A stretch of DNA of 64,000 nt from Ochromonas danica. Lineage: Eukaryota; Sar; Chrysophyceae; Chromulinales; Chromulinaceae. The stretch lies in the NCBI GenBank assembly GCA_015146655.1, contig VKHL01000017.1, positions 124,001 through 188,000 of the forward strand, given 5' to 3'. Below the pieces are notes generated by a model. It did no database searches and was not told the DNA's origin. It saw nothing but the letters and a program-made list of their open reading frames with translations. Of this stretch, positions 53,024 through 62,542 are shown piece after piece (the stretch's first letter is position 1; each line of letters begins with the position of its first letter). A program made the position numbers and the translations under genes.

Positions 53024-55084
53024 ATGCGGTGCCAGGGCGAGGCTTGCTTGGGCCTTCTGCTACTCGTCATCGTATTCATCGCCTTTCTGGCCTTGACTCA
53101 AGCGACAACTGATTTAGGATCGTCCTTATCGGTGCTGCCAAGTGCCTCTTTTCTCCGCACTTCTCGTCTCTCTTCGTCCACTTCCTCTGCCATGGCTTCC
53201 CCCAAGAAGATCTCTGTCGCGGGATTCACAGGCTGTGGGCCTTTTATGGGAGCTGCTGAGGCTTTGAAAGGTCTGCAGCGCATCTTCCCGGAGAAATTCT
53301 CCGTCACTGTGCAAGAGTGTGAGTGCCCTGCCCCCCATATCGTCATCACACTGTCTCACACTGTTTCACCCTCTGCCTCTGCCTCTGACTGTGTAGTTGC
53401 CACTCGACAAGAATACATGGACTGGCTGCCAACATTCCGTGAGAGTGTGGGTGCCCCCGAGCACAAGACTTCACCACTCGTCTGGTTCGAAGAGGCTGCA
53501 GGGCTGCGCTATCTCGGAGGCAGAGACGACACGCTGGCGTGGTGCCGCGGCATCTTCTCTCTTGTCGACCACGTGAAGCCTGCGACCATTCCCAATGTCG
53601 ACCAAGTGGATACTACGGTCCAGTATGACTACGACCTCGTCGTCATTGGCGGCGGATCGGGCGGTCTGGCCTGCTCGAAAGAAGCCTGCAAGCTGGGAGC
53701 TCATGTCGCTGTCTTGGACTTTGTGAAGCCAAGCCCTAAAGGATCCACTTGGGGCTTGGGAGGCACTTGTGTCAATGTGGGCTGCATCCCCAAGAAGCTC
53801 ATGCACATCTCTGCCCTCATGGGCGAGCACATCGCGGACAGTTCTGGCTATGGATGGACTCTCCCTGCAGGTGCTAGTGCTCCGCACTGTGATTGGAGAT
53901 CGTTGCGAGATGCTGTACAAGACCACATCAAAGGACTAAACTTTGGTTATCGTGTGCAGCTGCGTGAAGCGCGTGTGACTTATCTCAATGCTCTGGGACG
54001 CTTCGTTGATGCCCACACACTGGAATGCAAAGATGGAAAAGGAAAGATCACTACCATCACTGCTGCACGATTTGTTCTAGCAACAGGAGGTCGACCTAGT
54101 CCCCTGGAAGTGCCTGGAGGAGAGCTAGCTATCACTTCGGATGACCTTTTCTCCCTCAAACAAGCGCCTGGAAAGACCTGCGTGGTCGGTGCTGGCTATG
54201 TCTCCTTGGAATGTGCCGGCATGTTGGCTTCTTTGGGTGCTGGAGATGTGACCGTCTTAGTGCGATCCAAGCCGCTACGCACTTTCGACCAAGAAATAGT
54301 GGCGCCTGTAGTCGACTACATGGCTCGACGATGCAATGTGCGCATTGTGGAAGGCGTCTTGCCCAAATCCATTGAGAAGCTTCCTAATGGCAGGCTGTTG
54401 GTCTGTTATGGTGAGACCTGCGAAGAGTATGACACAGTGTTGGCTGCTATTGGCCGCAGTCCCGATCTGCCTGGTCTCAACTTGGCTGCTCTGGGCCAGG
54501 ACCTGAAGATCGACTCCCACAGTCGTAAGATCATAGCAGAGAATGAGCAAACATCTGTTCCTCATGTGTATGCAATTGGAGATATTGTTCATGGAGCACC
54601 TGAACTTACCCCCGTGGCTATTATGGCGGGCAAGTTGTTAGCGCGCCGTCTCTTCGGAGAAAGCACAGAAACCATCTGCTACCACGACATCGCCACCGCT
54701 GTCTTCACTCCTCTAGAGATTGGTACTGTAGGGCTTTCTGAAGAACAAGCTGTGGCTCGTTATGGTGAGGATAGTGTCGACTGCTACATTTCCTCCTTCA
54801 CCCCTTTGGAATGGGCGCTTTCTGAACATCACCACGACTTCTCTTGTCTGGTGAAGATTGTGGTCAATCTGAAGGAGAATAAGAAGGTATTGGGTATGCA
54901 TATTGCTTCACCTAATGCTGGAGAAGTTATCCAAGGCTTCGGTCTCGCATTGAAAAAGGGACTGACCTATGACGAAGTGGTGGGAATGGTGGGCATACAT
55001 CCCACTGTAGGAGAGGAGTTCACCACTGCCTTCGTCTCCAAGAGTTCCGGTGCCACTGCTGCTAAGGCGGGATGCTGAGGTTAA
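53024..55084 (+). CDS. TXNRD3: Thioredoxin-glutathione reductase, selenoprotein (UGA = Sec)
   Basis: Two exons, join(53024-53318, 53397-55084), 660 aa if the TGA at 55076-55078 is read as selenocysteine. The end then reads Gly-Cys-Sec-Gly followed by TAA (55082-55084), exactly the C-terminal redox centre of animal-type thioredoxin reductases. Domain order: N-terminal hydrophobic leader, a glutaredoxin-like domain (GFTGCGPFMG; HKTSPLVWFE; YLGGRDDTLAW), FAD site VVIGGGSGGLACSKEA, disulfide GTCVNVGCIPKK, NADPH domain (VVGAGYVSLECAG), and the catalytic HPTVGEEFTT. The glutaredoxin centre has one Cys rather than CPYC. The 78-nt intron is stop-free and in frame; its removal gives VQEFATRQEYMDW, matching the family. 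Internal ATG 53192 in a good context (GCCATGGC) could give a cytosolic form lacking the leader. The enzyme reduces thioredoxin and glutathione with NADPH. Confidence 0.92.
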
Positions 55085-55157
55085 ACTCCCTCCCATGCAC
55101 GCCTCGACACAATATGTTTCTCTTTGTGTGAGGATGACGTGCTGGGAGGGAGTTTAA
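55081..55157 (+). other. Long perfect hairpin starting at the TGR stop codon
   Basis: TTAAACTCCCTCCCA (55081-55095) is perfectly complementary to TGGGAGGGAGTTTAA (55143-55157). Inside, GCACG pairs with CGTGC, CCTC with GAGG and ACACAA with TTGTGT, leaving a 4-nt ATGA bulge on the 3' side and a loop of about 11 nt. It begins inside the final GGT-TAA of the selenoprotein frame. It does not carry the SECIS quartet on its 5' side, so its role is open. Confidence 0.7.
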
Positions 55158-55202
55158 TCTCCCCGCCGCTCCATGCAGCGGCTAGTTAGTTAGCGTGCTT
55201 AG

Positions 55203-55266
55203 GCACAGCGGGATGACCTTCACTGGCGTACTCTTTTGTAGTAGTCAGTAAAGTGAAAAGCTGTGC
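55203..55266 (+). promoter_or_regulatory. Candidate SECIS element of the TGR mRNA
   Basis: GCACAGC (55203-55209) pairs with GCTGTGC (55260-55266) as helix I. An internal loop leads to 5' ATGAC (55213-55217) opposite 3' TGAA (55254-55257), giving the tandem G.A/A.G pairs of the SECIS core. Helix II (CTT-x-ACTG with CAGT-x-AAG, then GC/GT and TACT/AGTA) continues for about 13 pairs to a CTTTTGT loop. The usual unpaired AA of the apical loop is not visible, which lowers confidence. Distance from the Sec codon is about 130 nt, well within range. Confidence 0.5.
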
Positions 55267-55751
55267 TTAACATCTAACAGCCTGGTAGTGCTGGGATAGT
55301 ATCTTCCAGTGTCGCCTCCAGACATGACTAACGGCTATATGAGAGTAGATTATTAGGATGACAGCAGTTGTGTTGGTCGAGTAAAGTAGCTAATACAACC
55401 TTTGTCATCCTCTTGTTGGGCTTCTATTCGTTTGCGTGCAAGCATTGTAAGGGATTTGACGTAAAGCCTCACAATGACTTTCTCATCTGCAATGCAATTT
55501 GTAGTATTTGTATTGTTAGCTTTAAGTGTAGATAGCAGTGATATTATTGTATATCACTACTAGGTGGAGGATATTACAACAGGACAAAAGCACGAGCCTC
55601 TGTCACCAAGGCTGCAGCAGACAGAGAGAGACCTCAAGAGTAAAGTAAACATGATGATGATGACCATCAAATACCCGGTAGTGACTCGAAGAAAGTCGCA
55701 ATAGTTGACTTATAAGTCCCATAGATCTCGTTTCAAATCCTCCCAGACCAG
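55267..55751. other. 3' flank of TGR and promoter region of the next gene
   Basis: No gene recognised. Contains AT-rich sequence and, near 55630-55675, an ATGATGATGATG-like run. Confidence 0.4.
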
Positions 55752-57044
55752 ATGCCCCACTCCCAGCACAGCAGCCAGACTGCGCCACACCCACAGCCAC
55801 AATTAAATCAATTATTGGCCACTAGAGAGATGTCTTTGCTTGCTGCCCTGTCCGATCCTTCCCGTCCTGTCTTCCTCTTTGGCTCTACTCCCCCCAGAGA
55901 AGGCACGACAATTCAAAAAGCCAAAGAAACCTGCGCGAAGTTTGCTGCCCGCTCAGCCGTGCTGGCGACTGATGGATTCATCATTTACGACATCCAAGAT
56001 GAAGGCAGTCGGACAACGATGGAACGCCCCTTCCCTTTCCGCAAAACGATGGACCCTGCCCTCTATGGCTCCTTCTTCCCCGCCGTCTCGGGCAAGCAGT
56101 GTGTGGTCTACAAATGTGTCGTCGAGCACGGCAACGAAGAGTTCGTTGAGTGGCTCGATCGCGCAGTGAACGACTATGGCCACGTGGCCTTTAATCTGGT
56201 GGGGTCTGCCTCCTCCGCCGTCAGTCATGCGGGACTGTCCCTCGGGGCTGCCGGCGAGTTAATGAAAACCCGCAAAGACTGCAAGTTTGGGTGCGTATCC
56301 ATCGCTGAGAGACACACTGCGAAAGGCAATGAGCACCAAAACCTTCTTCGCAAGTCTGAGTTTGGCGCGGAGTGGTTCATCACGCAAGGCATCTTCGCTG
56401 CGGGTCCGATCATCAAACTCATCCACGACTACGGCGACTTGTGCAGAGCCCAAGGCAAGGTACCGAAGAAGATCGTGCTGACCTTTGCTCCATGTGGTCG
56501 AGCCAAGACCATGACGTTCATTAAGTGGCTTGGCATGCATGTCCCTGAGGAGGTGGAAAGTCGCATTCTCCAGGCGAGCAGTCCTGTGGCTGAGAGCATC
56601 GCCGTGCTCTGCGAGCTGCTCACTGAAATCTTAGAGCAGACGAAGAACTCGGGTGTGCCTATAGGTGTCAATGTGGAGTCCTTATCAATCTTCAAAGAGG
56701 AGATCGACGCGGCTCACGACCTCTTCCAACGCCTTCAGTCCATTCTCTTGCATAGCCATGGATCGCCGTGGGCTGTGCGCTGGTTCTTTGTGGATCGCCC
56801 CATGCGAAGAGAGACCCCCTCTATGGAGGACTTACTCAGAAGCTATCTTTCCGAAAAGATGAGAGATCCTGTCAATCCGTTGAGGCTGGAGAACAGCCGC
56901 GAGTCGGAAGAATCGTCGGCTGCTGTCGCGGCCACTATTCCCACAGCCTACTCTGTGGTTGTACACAATCCCGTCACTATGGCTCTTGTCACATCGGGCG
57001 TGCTAATCACTGGCTATTTCCTCGGCAGATCCTCTCGTCGTTAA
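55752..57044 (+). CDS. MTHFR-like TIM-barrel protein with C-terminal membrane anchor
   Basis: Single exon, 430 aa from ATG 55752, or 404 aa from ATG 55830 (MSLLAALSDPSRPVFLFGST), the latter closer to the domain start. The sequence FLFGSTPPREGTT, GFIIYDIQDEG, VVYKCV, FNLVGSASS, GCVSIAERH, FITQGIF and VLTFAPCGRAKTM follows a methylenetetrahydrofolate-reductase-like flavin TIM barrel, with the Q-G-I/F element where MTHFR has its FAD/folate contact. It lacks the C-terminal SAM-binding domain of eukaryotic MTHFR. The end is a single hydrophobic span (TMALVTSGVLITGYFLG) followed by RSSRR, the form of a tail anchor for mitochondrial outer or ER membrane. Substrate not known. Confidence 0.75.
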   Translation: MPHSQHSSQTAPHPQPQLNQLLATREMSLLAALSDPSRPVFLFGSTPPREGTTIQKAKETCAKFAARSAVLATDGFIIYDIQDEGSRTTMERPFPFRKTMDPALYGSFFPAVSGKQCVVYKCVVEHGNEEFVEWLDRAVNDYGHVAFNLVGSASSAVSHAGLSLGAAGELMKTRKDCKFGCVSIAERHTAKGNEHQNLLRKSEFGAEWFITQGIFAAGPIIKLIHDYGDLCRAQGKVPKKIVLTFAPCGRAKTMTFIKWLGMHVPEEVESRILQASSPVAESIAVLCELLTEILEQTKNSGVPIGVNVESLSIFKEEIDAAHDLFQRLQSILLHSHGSPWAVRWFFVDRPMRRETPSMEDLLRSYLSEKMRDPVNPLRLENSRESEESSAAVAATIPTAYSVVVHNPVTMALVTSGVLITGYFLGRSSRR

Positions 57045-57340
57045 ATCATAGAATTATAATAGGACCATCCTGCGGTGTTTCTGCATGTAACAAGTAATCA
57101 ATGACAACTGTTTTAGACCACGACGTCTAATTAGCCTATATTGAAGTCCACTGGACCAGTAAACCATAGATCAACAGATTACTGCTCTGGTCTAATGGAC
57201 TAGACTAATGTGCTTGTCTGCTCTGTAACTGTGAGGTGACCGTTGGAAGGTTTTGCCGTTTCGCCACTTTTGCCCACTTTTACCCTTTGGGTTTGAGAAA
57301 GAAAGACAAAAGAACGAAAAGAAGAAGAAGTGGCGAGGTC

Positions 57341-58722
57341 ATGAGCAGCAGTCTGAGACTCTCCAAATCATCATCTTCCGCTCAGAGGAAGTCTAGGTGG
57401 GTGAAGCCGCTACTAGTATGGACTCTGTCGCAATGACCTTTGTATGCCATCTTTGTTGTTTGTCTGTTGTTTGTCTTGATAGATCTTCGCTGTCCTCTGC
57501 AATGAAAGAGAGCTTCACTGAAGATGACCTTATGCTTAGCTCGCCTGCTGAAGCGCTTGAAGCTCTGTTGCACAGCCAGCTGGTCACCATCGTCAAGATC
57601 ATTCTGCGCACTTCAGCGGCGCCCACTGCACACGATGTGACCACTCTGCGTGCGTACATCGATCAGCGTGCTGAACGCTACGTCGACGATGGATTGCTGG
57701 CGTTACTGCCTGTTTTGCCGGGATCGCCTTCCTATCCTCAGGCTCGGTAAGCACTTCTCCCCACACAGTCTGACGAATTGGTTACATTATCGAGTTTGAC
57801 ATGATGGGGTATGACTGTGTGAAGGATGTCTGCACTAACTCAACTCAGTGGGAGCATTCTCATGGACCTGGAGCACGCTGTCTTCGACAAAGGCTTCCAT
57901 CAGAAGATGTGCAATCTGCGGGATATGAACCAGTCCCTCCAATGGGAGATGGAGAGGACGCAAAACTCATTATCACATAGTCTCGCCGAGCAAACACAGC
58001 GTGTGGAGGATTTGGAAGTTCATCTCAAACTATTGGATGCCAAGAACTCTGCTTTGGTCAAGACGGTCGAGCTGCTCGAGCGTGCCTTGCAGAAAGCCAC
58101 GCGCAGTATCACCGATCTCCAGCAAGCCAACCTGGACCTTTCCATGCGCGGATTGGATTTCAAAGCCACAGTTGACCAACGCTGTGATCTCATGGAAGAG
58201 TCTGTTCTCTCTCGCATAGGCTTCGTGCCAAGAAATATCGAGAAGCAGCTGACGGAGCTGAGGATGATCCAGGTGAGCTTGTCGCTGAGCGATTTCATCG
58301 TCTTTTCAACTGATGAGGGTGAGCGTCTCCTTCTATAGGCACCAGCAACAAGTCCTACAACAAGTCAGATAGGCGGGGAAGGCTCTTCTTCTCTTCTCTC
58401 TTCTGCTTCGTCGAGGGGAAGGACAGGAAGGAAGAGTCGGTCTCATTCTCCACACAGTCCACATGCCCTCGTCATCGAGACCACCGCAGACTTGTCGAAG
58501 CATACTTTGCTACTTTCTCCTGCGAGTCGATACGGTTCACGCACACATTATTCTCTGTCTCTGTCGCCTTCGATTGCTCGTGAGGACTCGAGGATAGGCA
58601 ATGGAGCGAGTGTCGTGTCCTCCTCTTTGGAGTCTGTGAGAGAAGAAAAAGAGAACACCAGCAATGCGATGATAGCGAATGAGATCTCTTCACTACTATC
58701 GCGGACAATTCAATCACAATAG
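57341..58722 (+). CDS. Coiled-coil protein, unrecognised, four exons
   Basis: Exons join(57341-57396, 57483-57746, 57849-58272, 58339-58722), 375 aa, introns of 86, 102 and 66 nt. Exon 2 encodes a helical, ordered-looking domain (LMLSSPAEALEALLHSQLVT; VTTLRAYIDQRAERYVDDGL). Exon 3 is a coiled coil (LAEQTQRVEDLEVHLKLLD; TVELLERALQKATRSITDLQ). Exon 4 is Ser/Arg-rich and disordered. All joins keep frame. No family recognised; a cytoskeletal or adaptor role is a guess. The last ~140 bp of exon 4 belong to a 1.18-kb segment that is repeated near 62.5 kb, where only this gene's 3' end is copied. Confidence 0.7.
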
Positions 58723-58945
58723 AGGGTTGAAGTGCTGATCAAGAATGTGTTGGTTGATGTGATACTAATGATGATTTAATCTTAGCATTTATATAAAGGC
58801 TAAACGCAATAGTGAAAGCGGCCGGGAGGGCTTTGTAGCAAAGACCTCTTGCGATCAATTCCAATTGACTCTAACAGCATGTGATAGTAGTTGGTAGTAG
58901 TAGGACGACGAGAATACAAGTGATATAGTAATATGCGGCAGTTGT

Positions 58946-59574
58946 TTAGACTAGAGAATAGCCGTCGCGGTCGGCAGTGGTGACGGGGGAGATAGCCCCG
59001 CCAGACAGTGTGAGCCAGCCGTCCGATCCATAGACACCATAACAGCCCTCTGAACTGATCACGACGACTGTGCCGTCTGTAGTGATGGACGTAGTGTTTT
59101 TATAGCATACAGACAAATTCTTCACGGCTCCTTTACTTGTGTCGTACTGAGTATAGTAGTTGGAGGCATCAGTGCTGAAATAGACGAAGTTCCCGCTGTT
59201 CACCAAGAAGCACTTGCTAGTGGCGTTAGAGGAGAGGTTAGGAAGGGAGACCGTGCTCTGCAGACTCAAGGATCTGCCGTAGATCTTGTCGTAGAGAAAG
59301 ATATAGAGAGTGTTCACGCTGTCCAGAGAGTCGATCACGTAGAGGTGGTCAGGGTCTGAACTGTAAGCGCAAGCGCGACTGAAGGGTCCCAGCGAGCCCG
59401 CCCCATAGCAGCCAAAGGACGAGCCGTCTGATCCGCAAGTCAAATATCCGATACTAGTGAGATCATCAGACACCGTGAAGGTGGTATAGAACGATGGGGT
59501 TTCTGTTTGCTGTTGATTAGCGGGAAAGTGAAACTTGAGATCGCTTCTCCCGTCTTTGCGGACGATCTCTCGGT

Positions 59575-59605
<31 letters not shown>

Positions 59606-59674
59606 TGATGTCATGGCAATGAGAAGAGAGAAGGCCAACAGGCAGAGGCTAAGACAGAGCATAATACGAGTCAT
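58946..59674 (-). CDS. Secreted protein with poly-Ala tract, unrecognised, copy A
   Basis: Single exon, 242 aa, ATG at 59674. A signal peptide (MLCLSLCLLAFSLLIAMTSA) runs straight into ten or so alanines encoded by a pure (CAG)9 repeat read on the other strand. The mature part (SFYTTFTVSDDLTSIGYLTC; YVIDSLDSVNTLYIFLYD; FLVNSGNFVYFSTD) has repeating beta-strand-like segments with six or more cysteines and looks like part of a beta-propeller. No family identified. It is identical to the copy at 62908-63636. Confidence 0.72.
59578..59604 (+). repeat. (CAG)9 microsatellite in coding sequence
   Basis: Nine pure CAG units on the plus strand, read as Ala codons (GCT/CTG phase: GCTGCTGCT) on the minus-strand gene, right after the signal peptide. 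The duplicate at 63540-63566 has the same number of units, which supports a very recent duplication. Confidence 0.9.
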
Positions 59675-59756
59675 GATGACAACACAAACAGATCTTTCAG
59701 TTCTGAAGGCCTGGAAGGGGCACAAGCAAGAAGCATCCCACGCAATAATACTGTCT

Positions 59757-60122
59757 CAGACAACAGCTGCTGGTGATTTCTCGCTGAGAGACCTGACCTG
59801 CCTCCCTGCTGATAAGGTCTGGTCACCACCAAGTCTGTTGGGAAACTCCTTGTCATCAAGTCGAAGGGCATGATGAAGTACTGGGTCGATCAGGTTAGCG
59901 TGGTTTCTCAACTGTGCAGTACGTTTTGATACTCGCCCCATGATATATATTTCCTAACAAAATCAACCATTTTATCAATAGTTAGCGATTCCAAACCTAT
60001 CAATTTGCCTTGTCAAACAAATTGATAAGTTGATATCCAGGACTATAAGCTCCAGTCGGATCCAATTAGATCAGATCTGTCTTTTTACACTGTCCCATTG
60101 TCGTCTTTAGATTAGCGTCACC
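59757..60122. other. Spacer upstream of the Tubby fragment
   Basis: A minus-strand ATG frame of 61 codons (59941-59756) runs into the duplication boundary; it has no recognised similarity and may be the cut-off start of a gene. The rest is AT-rich. Confidence 0.35.
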
Positions 60123-60540
60123 ATGCATCGCCAATTTTGTCTGAACAAGTGCTTTGGCTGGACAACTATGCAGCCATACTGCATTCATTCAACTCAAATC
60201 TATTTTGAAATCATGGATAGTTCAGCCTCTGCCACGATCAATGCTCTGAAGGTATCAATGAACAGCTGAGTTTTATGTCATTCCTACAGTGGTCACTTCG
60301 AAGAAGAGACCTCGAACTATGTCATCTCATCGGATACCAACAATCTCATTCGAGACGAGTCACACTATATGGGCAAGCTGGGATCCAATTTCGCGGGCAC
60401 GGAGTTCCAAGTCTTCGATGATGGTCTCAACCCAAAAGACGGTGAGGCTGAAGATGGTCATCATGGTGATCTCAATACCTCTGTTCGATGTGAGCTAGGC
60501 GCTGCGATGTATTACCCCAATCCCAATCCCAATCCATTGG
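60123..60540 (+). pseudogene. Tubby C-terminal domain fragment
   Basis: From 60290 the frame reads SNYVISSDTNNLIRDESHYM, then GKLGSNFAGTEFQVFDDG and NPKDG, RCELGAAMYY, which follow the Tubby pattern (NYLIS, GKLRSNFLGTxFxVYDNG, RQELAAVxYE). Upstream 60123-60251 (IYFEIMDSSASATINALK) may be the preceding strands, but it is in another phase and the gap of 38 nt is too short for the introns seen elsewhere. The C-terminal half of the barrel is missing. I call it a broken fragment of a Tubby-like phosphoinositide-binding protein. Confidence 0.6.
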
Positions 60541-60586
60541 CTCTAGATGACATGCTAAGTCGCAATAAAAATCGGGATGTCGTGAC

Positions 60587-62087
60587 AATATTTTGGTCAA
60601 TGCCAACGGATACATATTACCCAGAAAGATGACTCTTCTTTTTGGACCACCAGGCTCTGGAAATTCTGGCAACATTTACATCAACTGTGACTAAATGGTC
60701 AGATCGTTTATGGTGCAGTTTGTCTGATAGTGCTGCTCAAAGTGTTGAGTAACTGACTGGAATCGGCAGGCAAAGCTCAGTTTTCTGGTGATATACTACG
60801 ACGGAGATGATATCAAGTCGGACAAGTTTCTCGTGGGAAAAGTTGAGGATTATATCGAACAGGGTGATACATATCAAGCAGTTTTGACTGTGGATGAAAC
60901 CCTTAAATTTGGCTGATCTTGTGCCACTGGTGGTCACCGCAGTTATGCCCTAGGCAAGGATGAAGCATCAGCTGCCATCATCTTGGGAAAGGGTAATGCT
61001 TCATTCGCAGTTGTTCATAATGCAAAGATACCTACGTTGGCAATGCCACGATTCGTGGAGTTAGTGGTGGACAAAAGCGTCTTGTTACCATTGGAGATAT
61101 GCTTGTTTGCCCTCGTCCAGTAAGATCTATAAATATCGATTAGTATAATCGGTTTTATTCATAATTTGACGTTGTTCAAGTGAAAATGATGGATTGCATC
61201 ACGAACGGTCTCGATACCGCGACTGCTTACGATATTGTGAAGGCTATCAAAGTGACCAATCTTGCTTTAGGCAATACGGAAGTCGTTTCTCTTCTTCAGG
61301 TAAGTTTGATTACTTGACGCAACCTTATGTGGATGTTGTTCATGATCAGTGGATGTTTTCACCACAGCCCCCACCAGATGTCTACATTCTCTTCGATGAA
61401 GTCATCTTACTCTGTGAAGGCCACATTATCTACCATGGTCCTCGTGAAAAAGCTATGTCTTATTTCAATTCCCTGGGTTATGAGCGCCTATTTGATGTGG
61501 ACGAAGCCGATTTCTTGCAAGAGCTTCCAACTCCTCAAGGAAGGTGTTTCATTGTCAAGTCTGGAGCTCCTCATCGACCACGTGACCAAGCCAGAGCTTG
61601 GAAATCATCAGATCTGTACCAACAATTACTATCGGAAATGAGTGTCACCAATGCAGCTGATGAAAAAGTCAAGTCTGCTTCTAACAACAAAGTATGGTGC
61701 AACGATTATCGCGAGAAGTTCCCAAACAACTTTTGGTTCTTTTTCACCCTCTGCTTGGAGCGAGAGTTTAAAGTGGTGGGCTTTCTTTGCAGCCCGACTT
61801 GGACAAAGTTTATTTATGGGAGCAATCGCAGGATCGTTGTTCAACAACATTGGCAAAACTGAGACCAGCACTATGAATGGTTTTCTGTTCAACAGTGTCT
61901 TATTCTGGCGTCCAGGCAGCTTTTCGATCTTTATGAACAGAAGGCTGTCTTTTATAAGCAGAAGGATTCCTACTTCTATCCTGCAATGGCCTTCGTCTTC
62001 ACTCAGAACATCGCTGTGCTACCTTTGCAAGTTGTAGAATGTGTAGCCTATTCCACCATTGTTTACTGGTCTGCTGGGTCTATCTAA
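60587..62087 (+). pseudogene. Decayed PDR/ABCG-type ABC transporter half
   Basis: Pieces in order: NILVNANGYILPRKMTLLFG then GPPGSGN (Walker A with Lys replaced by Asn), [43 protein letters not shown] (ABC signature), GLDTATAYDIVKAIKVTN, an intron-like GTAAGT...CACAG, PPPDVYILFDEVILLCEG, IIYHGPREKAMSYFNSLGY, and in another frame SLFMGAIAGSLFNNIGKTET and YEQKAVFYKQKDSYFYPAMA. These match the N-terminal ATP-binding cassette and first membrane helices of pleiotropic-drug-resistance transporters. Several stops and frame changes interrupt it and the Walker A lysine is lost, so it is a pseudogene. It abuts the Tubby fragment directly. Confidence 0.8.
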
Positions 62088-62542
62088 AGATTGCGATGGA
62101 TCTCGTTTCTTAACATTTATATCGTAATCAATTTAATATTATCGATTTTTATGGGTCAGGCTATTCGAGGTCAGGATGGTTACGGTGAACGGGAAGTCCA
62201 ATAGCGGGATCTCCGAGGATCAAGCGAGGTGTATTGGTTGGATCTTATTGCTGGATTAGATTGTTAAGTTGAAATAGGTTACGGTTAGGGTAAAGCTGGT
62301 TGAGGAGAAAGGAGGTTCTTATTCTTATCACTGTGTATTGAAATGCCGTGTGGAAAGCTGTTGTGACAAACAAACATGCGTATAACCTGTTTTCATTCGA
62401 GGTTCGACTATTGAGGGACAGAATAATCAGGAGAGTTCTTCAAAATTTACAAAAGTCAACACCTTCTCTCTAAGTCTACAGTAGCAGCACAAACCATCAA
62501 GTCTAGTTGATCGGGATGTCGTTGTTGCTCAACACATCCTCA
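62088..62542. other. Spacer between ABC pseudogene and duplication copy B
   Basis: No gene recognised. Contains AT-rich tracts and a GGTTACGGTTAGGG-like patch around 62277. Confidence 0.4.

Larger units (their letters stand above)
58581..59756 (+). repeat. Direct duplication, copy A (1,176 bp)
   Basis: Matches 62543-63718 at a constant offset of 3,962 bp with no difference that I noticed by eye. It contains the 3' end of the coiled-coil gene, the intergenic region and the whole secreted-protein gene with about 80 bp upstream of its ATG. Both boundaries fall in unrelated sequence (TCG-TGAGGACT versus TCA-TGAGGACT on the left; CTGTCT-CAGAC versus CTGTCT-GTCTC on the right). Confidence 0.9.

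Noticed and set aside
55081-55157. Calling the long hairpin the SECIS
   Set aside because: ATGA lies on the 3' side and no G.A quartet or apical AA is present; the downstream structure fits better.
55721-55740. GTTTCAAATCC as a tRNA T-loop
   Set aside because: No matching acceptor, D or anticodon arms upstream.
62277-62292. Telomere-like GGTTACGGTTAGGG
   Set aside because: Only about two imperfect units; no array.
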